The notes: generated by a model from the letters alone, not told the origin. A DNA stretch of 5,969 nucleotides from MGNI01 sp964353875 (GCA_964353875.1 CAYGXU010000154.1:1-5969), one strand, 5' to 3'. Numbered from the stretch's first letter, positions 1-5,969 are shown. Translations and numbers: made by a program.

Positions 1-84
1 ACCCCAAATCTGGCCGCGGGAGTACAGGATGCAACACTCCGTGGAATGCACCCGTGAATCTAATCCAATTAGGCAAGAGATACA

Positions 85-193
85 TTTCTGCGCGATAATG
101 AAGGTGCTAAATTGGAAAGCTGTTCTTGCCTAATGCTGGTTCATATGCCAATTATCCCGATGACGATGATGAATTGAATAGAAATGGGGAAGC
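85..193 (+). promoter_or_regulatory. Conserved leader upstream of kinase 1
   Basis: This 109-base stretch aligns with 2565-2674 upstream of kinase 2, with one 1-base length difference and clearly lower identity than the kinase coding parts. The best-kept blocks are the start (TTTCTG, then GCGATAATGAA) and the last ~20 bases before the start codon (GAATTGAA, then AGAAAT and GGGAAGC). GATAAT at 94-99 resembles a -10 box, but I see no credible -35 at the usual spacing, so the promoter reading is weak. It could equally be the leftover 3' end of a neighbouring gene carried along in the duplication. Bases 1-84 hold nothing I can name. Confidence 0.35.
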
Positions 194-1316
194 ATGGAAG
201 ATCTCACTGGAAAGCAACTGGGGAAATATCAGGTTGTCGGAGCCTTAGGCGAAGGGGGGATGGCAGCGGTCTATAAGGCCTATCAGCCGGGCATGGATCG
301 CTATGTCGCCCTTAAGATCCTGCCACGTCACTTCGCTAGCGATCCCGAATTTGTCGGCCGTTTCGAGCAGGAAGCCAAGCTGATCGCTAAACTGCAGCAC
401 GTCCACGTCCTACCGGTTTATGACTTTGGCGAGGAGGATGGCTATACCTACATCGTCATGCCTTACATCGAGACCGGCACGCTGGACGATCTATTGCATG
501 GGGAAGCGCTGCCCTTGGAACAAATAAAAAAGGTCATCAAGCAGGTGGGAGAGGCGCTGAGCTATGCCCATTCGAACGGAATGGTGCATCGCGACATCAA
601 ACCCAGCAACGTCTTGATTGACGATCAGGGGAATTGCCTGCTGACCGACTTTGGGGTCGCCAAAATGGTTGAGGGGACGGCTAAGTTCACCCGGACCGGC
701 GCCATCATCGGCACGCCGGAGTATATGTCCCCAGAGCAGATTCTGGGAAAAAAACTGGATGGTCGCAGCGATATCTACTCGCTCGGGATCGTGCTCTATG
801 AAATGGCAACCGGGCGCCCTCCTTTCCGCGCCGAGACCCCGCCGGCGGTCTTTGTGAAGCATCTGCATGACCCTCTGCCGCTCCCGCGCACCTGGAACCC
901 CGACCTGCCCGAGGCGGTGGAGAAGGTCATCCTGAAGGCGTTGGCCAGAGAGCCAGACGATCGTTATGCCGGTGCGACGGAGCTGGTGCAGGCTTTAGAG
1001 AAAGCACTTTCCCCTGAGGCTCAAGCGAAAACCCAGGTTCGAGTACGGGAGAAGGCCTTTGTCCCGACGGTTGTCGAGGCCTCTCCCTTTGCAGGGCGAG
1101 AGCCGAAAATCCCGGTCAGAGCCGATGCTGAGGTCCGTCCCAAACGTAAATTGTCCTGGTGGGTCATCGCCTTGGGTGTTCTTGGTCTGGGAGCGATAGG
1201 TGTCGCGCTGGTCTTTGGGCTAGCCTACTTGGGTCCGAGGCTTTTCGGGGGGCAAGAGCCGACCACACCAGCACAAACGGCGGTAGTACGGGCTTCCCCG
1301 CAGGCGACCTCCCCAG
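85..1316 (+). repeat. Duplicated kinase module, copy 1
   Basis: This is the first copy of a ~1.23 kb duplicated unit (second copy about 2565-3797). Inside the coding part the two copies align at a constant offset of 2481 bases with no visible indel from the start codon to about codon 372. The unit covers the leader, kinase domain, membrane helix and first part of the stalk. Similarity stops abruptly in the stalk around 1316. Differences are spread out and many are silent, so the duplication is old rather than an assembly echo. Confidence 0.8.
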
Positions 1317-2134
1317 CGGTTGCCACTTCGACGCCCATGCCTACATCGACAGAAACGCCAATCCCGCCTCCTACCTCCTTGCCGGGTTCTCTCGTCCTAA
1401 CGGTTGACACACTCAGCAACACCATCCCCTGGTTGCCAATTGACGAGTCTGCCAGACCTGTCGTCAACTTTGTCGGTTTCAACACGCTTCGGCCACCTTT
1501 CAACAGCGCCATAGTCAGGCAGGCATTTGCCTATGCAATAGATCGCGAACTTCTGGCAGAGATGGCGAGAAAGTACGGAACGGAATCCGCTACACCTGCT
1601 ACCTCTCTCACACCGCCAGAGACATTGGGGCGGGATCTCTATGCCGTGGTCGGGGCAGCGTACGACCCGCAGAAAGCAAAGGATCTGCTCGCCAAGGCGG
1701 GCTACTCCGACCCCTCTGCATTTCCTACGACGATCTTCCTGGTCAGCGCGTACGGCGAAAAAGCACCGGGTGCTCGCTTCAACCTGGCAACCGCCATGGC
1801 TGATATGTGGGCGACCCAATTAGGGGTCGTCGTGCAAGTTGAGGTCATTCAAGGCTTCAAGGCCTACTCCGACCGTCTGAGCACCGACCCCCCTGAACTC
1901 TTCTGGTACGGGTGGGTTGCCGACTACAATGACCCAGATATCTTCTTGCGAGAGATCTTCCATTCCGGCTCAGAGTACAACATCGGAGGTTTCTCCAGCT
2001 TGGACTTCGACAGCTTGGTGGACCGCGCGGGGACATCTAACAACCCGGCAGAACGTCAAGAACTCTATATCCAGGCTGAGCGCCTCCTGTGTGAGACGGA
2101 AGCCGCCTTGATACCCATCTACCACTCTCGGTAG
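194..2134 (+). CDS. Membrane Ser/Thr protein kinase with partial family 5 solute-binding ectodomain
   Basis: Hanks-type Ser/Thr kinase predicted to phosphorylate cytoplasmic proteins in response to an outside signal. Residues ~12-270 are the kinase domain: Gly-rich loop LGEGGMAAVY (18-27), ATP-binding K41, helix-C E60, HRD catalytic loop (132-134) with D134, K136 and N139, DFG at 152-154, and GTPEYMSPE at 173-181. All catalytic residues are present and the activation loop has T162, T166 and T168. RPKRK precedes one membrane helix (~322-346), then a Pro/Thr/Ser stalk (~355-400). Residues ~421-646 match the C-terminal part of SBP_bac_5 proteins: VNFVGFNTLRPPFN, VRQAFAYAIDRE, YDPQKAKDLLAKAGY, GWVADYNDPDIF and AERLLCETEAALIPIY. 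The family normally has ~500 residues, so the N-terminal half is absent, and the last strands after PIY also look clipped. The start is fixed by an in-frame TAG at 179-181. The ribosome site is poor (GGGGA, 3 bases before ATG). The kinase call is firm; whether the half-domain binds a ligand is unknown. Confidence 0.93.
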   Translation: MEDLTGKQLGKYQVVGALGEGGMAAVYKAYQPGMDRYVALKILPRHFASDPEFVGRFEQEAKLIAKLQHVHVLPVYDFGEEDGYTYIVMPYIETGTLDDLLHGEALPLEQIKKVIKQVGEALSYAHSNGMVHRDIKPSNVLIDDQGNCLLTDFGVAKMVEGTAKFTRTGAIIGTPEYMSPEQILGKKLDGRSDIYSLGIVLYEMATGRPPFRAETPPAVFVKHLHDPLPLPRTWNPDLPEAVEKVILKALAREPDDRYAGATELVQALEKALSPEAQAKTQVRVREKAFVPTVVEASPFAGREPKIPVRADAEVRPKRKLSWWVIALGVLGLGAIGVALVFGLAYLGPRLFGGQEPTTPAQTAVVRASPQATSPAVATSTPMPTSTETPIPPPTSLPGSLVLTVDTLSNTIPWLPIDESARPVVNFVGFNTLRPPFNSAIVRQAFAYAIDRELLAEMARKYGTESATPATSLTPPETLGRDLYAVVGAAYDPQKAKDLLAKAGYSDPSAFPTTIFLVSAYGEKAPGARFNLATAMADMWATQLGVVVQVEVIQGFKAYSDRLSTDPPELFWYGWVADYNDPDIFLREIFHSGSEYNIGGFSSLDFDSLVDRAGTSNNPAERQELYIQAERLLCETEAALIPIYHSR

Positions 2135-2135
2135 G

Positions 2136-2152
2136 CGCCACATCTTGTGGCG
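2136..2152 (+). terminator. Short hairpin directly after kinase 1 stop
   Basis: A perfect 7-bp stem (CGCCACA / TGTGGCG) with a TCT loop begins two bases after the TAG stop. The sequence after it (TGTTGCGG) is not a proper T run, so it is at best a weak intrinsic terminator or a 3'-end stabilising stem. Its position, abutting the stop codon, is the main support. Confidence 0.4.
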
Positions 2153-2164
2153 TGTTGCGGAAGC

Positions 2165-2223
2165 GAGGCTGTCTGAAGAGCCCGGTGCGATAGTATCGCA
2201 CGCCGGGATACTTCGACAGGCTC
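2165..2223. repeat. Long imperfect palindrome, REP-like element
   Basis: The outer arms GAGGCTGTC (2165-2173) and GACAGGCTC (2215-2223) pair with one mismatch. Next inward are GAAG (2175-2178) with CTTC (2211-2214), CCCG (2181-2184) with CGGG (2204-2207), and GTGCGATA (2185-2192) with TATCGCAC (2194-2201). The right arm, CTTCGACAGGCTCAG, resembles short dispersed palindromic repeats common in many bacterial genomes (recalled, not searched). There is no T run, so a plain terminator is less likely, although a stem this long could slow transcription or protect the 3' end of the kinase 1 message. Confidence 0.55.
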
Positions 2224-2312
2224 AGTACAGGTCTGTGTGGGGGCTGCTGGGTAACTGGTAGTCCTGCCGCGACAACTCCCTGGTTGAACTGTCATGGAAG
2301 TATCCTCAATAG

Positions 2313-2636
2313 CCGGTCCTGGTGACCTTCAGCGGCGAGAAACGCTATATGGAAGAATGTAGGCAAGTAATAGAGCCGCAAGGCCTGCCTACCTTTTTCG
2401 AGATCGAGCAGCCCTTTGATGTGTTATCTATCCTGGCGCGCTGTCGAGGAGTAATGGATCGCCCTGGCGGGAATAGAGAGAGCCTTGCATGGTAATGGTC
2501 ATCAATCATCTTCAGGGAATACGGCAAGCCGGTTGTGAATTTCATCGACCAGGTGGGACAAAGATTTCTGTGCGATAATGAATGCGCTAAATATGAAGAG
2601 CGCCTCTCAAATATTGGCGGTTCATCTGGCAATTAG
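2313..2636 (+). pseudogene. Possible decayed gene fragment between the kinases
   Basis: One forward frame stays open for 60 codons (2313-2492), meets TAA (2493-2495), then continues for 46 codons to TAG (2634-2636). The first piece (PVLVTFSGEKRYMEE, GLPTFFEIEQPFDVLSILAR) recalls the end of the CoA-ligase-like domain of ADP-forming acyl-CoA synthetases and related acyltransferases, with a 'KPVL... GIPTF... E.A...LA.L.R' pattern. The second piece contains REYGKPVVNFIDQ and is not recognised. No start codon with a ribosome site is visible and there is a stop in the middle, so it is not expressed as one protein. It could be chance: the similarity is by eye and weak. Its tail overlaps the conserved leader of kinase 2. 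Confidence 0.3.
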
Positions 2637-2674
2637 CCCGACAATGGTTATGAATTGAAAAGAAATAGGGAAGC
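2565..2674 (+). promoter_or_regulatory. Conserved leader upstream of kinase 2
   Basis: This is the counterpart of 85-193. It keeps the TTTCTG block, GCGATAATGAA, and the GAATTGAA / AGAAAT / GGGAAGC end. GATAAT at 2574-2579 is -10-like, without a matching -35. Conservation next to both starts would fit shared expression control of the two kinases, but shared descent of the duplicated unit explains it just as well. Confidence 0.35.
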
Positions 2675-3797
2675 ATGGAAGATCTCACTGGAAAACAACT
2701 CGGGAAATACCAGATCGTGGCAGCCTTGGGCGAAGGGGGTATGGCGGCGGTCTATAAGGCCTATCAGGCGGGCATGGATCGCTATGTCGCCCTTAAGATC
2801 CTGCCGCGCCATTTCGCAGGGGACCCGGAATTCGTAGGCCGTTTCGAGCAGGAAGCCAAGCTGATCGCCAGGCTGCAGCATGTCCATATCCTCCCGGTTC
2901 ATGATTTTGGAGAGGATGAAGGATATACCTATATCGTCATGCCTTACATTGAAACTGGCACGCTGGATGATCTGCTGCATGGGGAAGCGCTGCCCCTGGA
3001 ACAAATAAGAAAGATCATCAAACAGGTGGGCGAGGCGCTGAGCTATGCCCATTCGCGTGGATTGGTCCATCGCGATGTAAAGCCCAGCAACATCCTGATC
3101 GACGAACAGGGGAACTGCTTGTTGACCGACTTTGGCATCGCCAAGATCGTGGAGGGGACGGCTAAGTTCACCCAAACCGGCGCCATCATCGGCACGCCGG
3201 AGTACATGTCGCCAGAACAAATACTGGGAGAAAAGCTGGATGGTCGCAGCGACATCTACTCGCTTGGGATTGTGCTCTATCAGTTGGCAACCGGACGCCC
3301 TCCTTTCCGCGCCGAGACTCCCCCGGCGGTCTTTGTGAAGCACCTGCATGACCCTCTGCCGCTCCCGCGCACCCGGAATCCCAACCTTCCCGAGGCGGTG
3401 GAGAAGGTCATCCTGAAGGCATTGACCAGGGAGCGAGGCGATCGTTTTGCGACCGCGACTGAGCTCGTGCAGGCCTTAGAAAAAGCGCTCTCTCCTGAGG
3501 TCCAATCGAAAACCCAGGCACGTGCAAGAGAGAGGACCTTCGTCCCAACAGTTGTCGAGGCGCCCCCTATTGCGAAGCAAGAACCAGGATTTCCGGTCAG
3601 GGTTGACGTTGGAGCTCGTCCCAAACGCAAATTGCCCTGGTGGGTTATCGCCCTGGGTATTTTTGGCCTGGGGGGGATGGGTCTGGTGGTGATCTTGGGA
3701 TTGGCCTACTTTGGTCCGAGGCTTTTCGGAGGGGAGGAGACGACCACACCAGCACAAACGGCGGTGGCGCGCGCTTCTCCGCAGACGACTTCCCAAG
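2565..3797 (+). repeat. Duplicated kinase module, copy 2
   Basis: This is the second copy of the unit at 85-1316, covering leader, kinase domain, membrane helix and the start of the stalk (through TTPAQTAV and RASPQ). Beyond about 3797 the two genes have no recognisable relation, so the ectodomain was replaced in one or both copies. Confidence 0.8.
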
Positions 3798-5181
3798 CAA
3801 CAGCGGTCCCCCAACCAAGCAGGATGCCATCCTCTCTACCGATCGGGGAGTGGCAATTCGATCGGATCGAAGTTAAATGGACCTATTCCTTTCCAGCGCC
3901 CATCTGGTCACTGGACGCCTATGGGGATGGTTTTGCGACGGGAGATCTCAATGCAGATGGCGTTCACGATATCGCTTTTGGCACAAAGGATGGTTATGTC
4001 GTTGTTGTGAACGGCGCCAGCGGTGATGAGATATGGAAGGAGCGGATCACCTCGGAAGCCAGCGAACCGATCAATGTCGATCTGGTCGATATCAACGATG
4101 ATGGTAATTTAGAGGTCGTGGCGGCGGGGAGAGGCGATTCCTCGTCACAGTGGCTGGGGATTATAGTTGCGTTTGACCGCAATGGGAGCAAGCTCTGGCT
4201 GGTACGCTGCGATTACGATGAGGTAGTGGATTTAGCCTACGGAGATATCGACGCCGATGGAGACACCGATGTGGCTGCTTCGGCAGGGACCTATGCTTGG
4301 GGAGGGGGTCAGGTGCTCCTTTATGATGGCAGGACGGGCNNNNNNNNNNNNNNNNNNNNNNNNNNNNNNNNNNNNNNNNNNNNNNNNNNNNNNNNNNNNN
4401 NNNNNNNNNNNNNNNNNNNNNNNNNNNNNNNNNNNNNNNAGGGACCTATGCTTGGGGAGGGGGTCAGGTGCTCCTTTATGATGGCAGGACGGGCCAGCGA
4501 ATTTGGGCGCGTGACCTGGGAAGAGGCAACGCTCGGGGGATCGACGCCGGCGATGTGGATGGCGACGGCGATATGGAGATCGCCGTGGAAAATTACGATA
4601 ACAAGGTCTTTTTGCTGGATGGCAGAAGCGGCGAGATTTTGTGGTCACAATCGAAGGAGTGGTATGGTCGCGATGTGGTCATCACGGATGTGGATGGGGA
4701 TGGTACAGTGGAGATCTTGTCCGGCTCCAGTAAGGTGAGCGCCTTTGATCCTGAAGGTAACTTGAAGTGGAAAGCGGACTCGCAAGAGGAGGCGACCAGC
4801 CTCTCCGTCGCTGATATCAACGGCGATGGGCGTCAGGAGGTCATCTTCAACTCCGCATTCTCGGGGATATCCCTGGTGCTGGATGATGCTGGAAAGATCC
4901 TTTGGCAGCGAGAACGGAGCGGGGCGCATGCCATCGGGGATGTGGATGGAAACGGTGTGAAGGATATCGTCTTTGCCACGATCCGATATCGGCAGATTGA
5001 CCCCCCTTATGCTATAGAGGCGGTGGACGGATCGGGCAATATCCTTTGGAGTTACTCATTGGATTCTATTTTCAATGAAGGCGGCTTTAACCTGGTAGCA
5101 GCCAATCTGGATGAAGATCCAGCAGATGAGGTGTTGGTGGCCAATGGGAGGGAGCTTATTTTGATCGATCCGCAAGGGTAA
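2675..5181 (+). CDS. Membrane Ser/Thr protein kinase with eight-blade FG-GAP/VCBS propeller ectodomain (split by an assembly gap)
   Basis: Paralogue of kinase 1 with identical residue numbering through the membrane helix: Gly-rich loop 18-27, K41, E60, D134/K136/N139, DFG 152-154, GTPEYMSPE 173-181, RPKRK, helix ~322-346, short Pro/Ser/Thr stalk. All catalytic residues are kept. The ectodomain has eight repeats, each with a DxDxDG-like loop then D/E-V/I and a 'dG.tG..lW' strand. The loops begin near residues 423 (GDLNADG), 471 (VDINDDG), 523 (GDIDADG), 574 (GDVDGDG), 619 (TDVDGDG), 661 (ADINGDG), 703 (GDVDGNG) and 758 (ANLDEDP, degenerate), using gap-merged numbering. This is an integrin/PQQ-like propeller, probably binding calcium and a surface or polymer ligand. 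The 100 Ns break the frame as written. Merging the 55-base duplicated flanks (removing 155 bases) gives one ORF of 783 aa ending at the TAA at 5179-5181. The start is fixed by an in-frame TAG at 2666-2668; the ribosome site is weak (AGGGA, 3 bases before ATG). Confidence 0.92.
4285..4339 (+). repeat. 55-base gap-flanking duplicate, left copy
   Basis: It begins AGGGACCTATGCTTGG and is identical, base for base, to 4440-4494 on the other side of the N run. It encodes the end of blade 3 (GTYAWGGGQVLLYDGRTG). It is best read as the same genomic bases present at both contig ends, not a true repeat. Confidence 0.9.
4340..4439. other. Assembly gap (100 Ns)
   Basis: Exactly 100 N characters, the conventional size for a gap of unknown length. 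Because both neighbours end in the same 55 bases, the real gap length is probably minus 55, so no sequence is missing. Confidence 0.97.
4440..4494 (+). repeat. 55-base gap-flanking duplicate, right copy
   Basis: Exact copy of 4285-4339. Collapsing it onto the left copy puts the following sequence (QRIWARDLGRGNARGIDAG) in the kinase 2 frame and gives a blade 3 to blade 4 spacing of 51 residues, in line with the other blades. Confidence 0.9.
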
Positions 5182-5297
5182 GCTGATCAGATCGCTATAA
5201 GATACCGTCATCTGTTTTCCGTACGAGATAATTGTTGGGCAAGCTATGCTCAAAGTGGAAGGTTTCATGCAAGCAGTGAGAAAATGTGATTTCGATT

Positions 5298-5336
5298 GAA
5301 ATAAGCAGCGGTTGCGCAGCTCAGGGTGCTTATTTC
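5298..5336. promoter_or_regulatory. Perfect 10-bp inverted repeat upstream of tcmP
   Basis: GAAATAAGCA (5298-5307) and TGCTTATTTC (5327-5336) are exact reverse complements, separated by 19 bases. The element ends 46 bases before the TcmP start. The A-rich left and T-rich right sides would suit a weak, possibly bidirectional terminator of the kinase gene ending at 5181. The 29-base centre-to-centre spacing (just under three helical turns) would also suit an operator. I cannot choose between the two from sequence. No convincing sigma-70 promoter pair was found in 5182-5382. Confidence 0.4.
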
Positions 5337-5365
5337 TGTGATAGACTGACTATGTAGCACGCCTC

Positions 5366-5372
5366 AAGGAGG
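5366..5372 (+). promoter_or_regulatory. Ribosome binding site of tcmP
   Basis: AAGGAGG lies 10 bases before the ATG at 5383 and is a far better match to the anti-Shine-Dalgarno sequence than either kinase leader has. It supports 5383 as the true start even though the frame is soon interrupted. Confidence 0.75.
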
Positions 5373-5382
5373 GGGACCGATC

Positions 5383-5969
5383 ATGACCCATGAGCGATAT
5401 TTAGACCCTCAAGATGATGGACTTCCTATAAGGGAATCAGGCCTGTGGGCATCCGAAAAACTAGATTATTTACGACGCTACATTGACGTCTTTGAAACCT
5501 CGATGCGAAAAAAATGATCAAGGAGGGCATATATTGATCTTTTCGCTGGTCCCGGGAAGTGCATAGACCGGAAAACAGGTCAAATTTTCCTTGGCTCACC
5601 ACTTGTCTCGCTAACTACAAAGCATCCTTTTACTGATTATTTCTTTGTTGATTTTGATCAGACGAATGTCGAAGCTCTGAGGAAAAGGTGCGGCGTCTCT
5701 CCCTATGCTGATCGCGTTCAAATGTCCGTAGGGGATGCGAATACTGTGGTTCAAGATATCGTCAGACAACTTCAAAGGGCTCAATCACTCAATTTGGCGT
5801 TCTTGGATCCTGAAGGCCTGGAACTTAAGTGGAATACTGTAGCTAATCTTGCAACTATAGGTAGGATGGATCTCATCATCCATTACCCGCAGATGGGATT
5901 GAACAGGAGTATGTCGGTTGCTGTTGATAAGCCTGGCATAAGCGATGTGGATCAATTCTTCGGCGGAAC
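5383..5969 (+). pseudogene. tcmP: Three-Cys-motif partner protein TcmP, interrupted by in-frame TGA, partial at right edge
   Basis: The family pattern is recognised across the stop: GLWASEKLDYLRRYIDVFETSM before it, then YIDLFAGPGKC (motif I of a Rossmann-type methyltransferase fold), GSPLVSL, YFFVDFDQTNVEAL, NLAFLDPEGLELKW (DP-containing motif IV position) and MDLIIHYPQMGLNR. The ATG at 5383 has a good ribosome site. After 44 codons a TGA (5515-5517) interrupts, and the same frame then stays open to the end of the window. By recalled family pattern (K-W-x4-YID) the TGA sits where Trp is usual, so TGG to TGA is the simplest change. TcmP proteins are described as neighbours of a three-Cys-motif, Gp37/Gp68-like (DUF5131) protein, which would lie beyond the window; their activity is not established. 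The gene is visibly AT-richer than the kinases. It could be a true pseudogene, a base error, or a recoded stop. Confidence 0.8.

Larger units (their letters stand above)
3941..5178 (+). repeat. Eight tandem FG-GAP/VCBS-like blade repeats
   Basis: Eight protein-level repeats, spaced about 42-55 residues apart, encode the propeller of kinase 2. The last unit stops right after ILIDPQG and lacks the closing Trp strand. The segment before unit 1 (FDRIEVKWTYSF) supplies exactly such a strand. This fits a ring closed by pairing of the N- and C-terminal strands. The repeats are diverged at DNA level, so they are not a DNA tandem repeat. Confidence 0.8.

Noticed and set aside
94..99. Sigma-70 promoter based on GATAAT (also 2574-2579).
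   Set aside because: No acceptable -35 hexamer at 16-18 bases in either copy, so I list it only as part of a conserved leader.
2345..2632. Minus-strand 95-codon frame in the inter-kinase region.
   Set aside because: No ribosome site, no recognisable family and an unusual composition. The plus-strand frame over the same bases looks more protein-like.
2648..3349. Long minus-strand reading frame of 233 codons opposite kinase 2, with a related 125-codon frame at 491-868 opposite kinase 1.
   Set aside because: Both are exact antisense to highly conserved kinase-domain codons. Their similarity to each other follows from the duplication, there is no ribosome site or recognisable domain, and the products are Arg/His-rich shadow-type sequence.
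4345..4738. Continuation of the kinase 2 frame past the Ns to a stop at 4738.
   Set aside because: After the Ns this frame reads the propeller DNA out of frame. It exists only because the N run plus duplicate is not a multiple of three.
4468..5181. Separate 237-codon FG-GAP repeat protein starting after the gap.
   Set aside because: It is the in-frame tail of kinase 2 once the duplicated 55-base gap flanks are merged. It has no ribosome site or signal peptide of its own.
5383..5517. A genuine small 44-aa protein ending at the TGA.
   Set aside because: The same frame continues the TcmP family pattern immediately after the stop, so the short product is the N-terminal piece of an interrupted gene.
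5508..5517. Programmed frameshift at the run of seven As before the TGA.
   Set aside because: Family similarity downstream is in the original frame. A -1 shift stops at TGA 5535-5537 and a +1 shift stops soon after, so shifting would not make the family protein.

Overview
The window carries two tandem, same-strand genes for membrane-anchored Hanks-type (PknB-like) Ser/Thr kinases, followed by the 5' part of a three-Cys-motif partner (TcmP) type gene that runs off the right edge. The kinase layout is kinase domain, Lys/Arg stop-transfer, one membrane helix, Pro/Thr/Ser-rich stalk, then a large outside domain. Moderately high GC and kinases joined to solute-binding or beta-propeller ectodomains suggest an uncultured Chloroflexota (Anaerolineae-like) genome. 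That placement is inference from gene style, not from a marker gene. A scaffold gap with duplicated flanks indicates a draft short-read assembly.

Layout. 1-193: leader of kinase 1; its last ~109 bases are homologous to the leader of kinase 2. 194-2134: kinase 1 (646 aa), whose ectodomain resembles only the C-terminal part of a family 5 (Dpp/Opp-type) solute-binding protein. 2135-2674: 540 bp with a short hairpin just after the stop, a long imperfect palindrome containing a dispersed-repeat-like core, and a broken reading frame that may be a decayed gene. 2675-5181: kinase 2, whose ectodomain is a run of eight FG-GAP/VCBS-like, PQQ-like blades. It is interrupted by 100 Ns (4340-4439). The 55 bases on each side of the Ns are identical; merging them restores one reading frame of 783 aa. 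5182-5382: intergenic, with a perfect 10-bp inverted repeat. 5383-5969: TcmP-like gene, with a good ribosome binding site but an in-frame TGA at codon 45 where the family appears to have Trp.

How it fits together. The two kinases share about 90% of residues (by eye) from the start through the membrane helix into the stalk. They then become unrelated within a few codons near residue 372. The pair looks like a duplicated kinase/anchor module carrying exchanged sensors, so that different outside ligands could feed a similar set of cytoplasmic substrates. The TcmP-like gene is AT-richer, has its own translation signals and is probably a separate accessory acquisition. No tRNA, rRNA, CRISPR array or transposase was seen.
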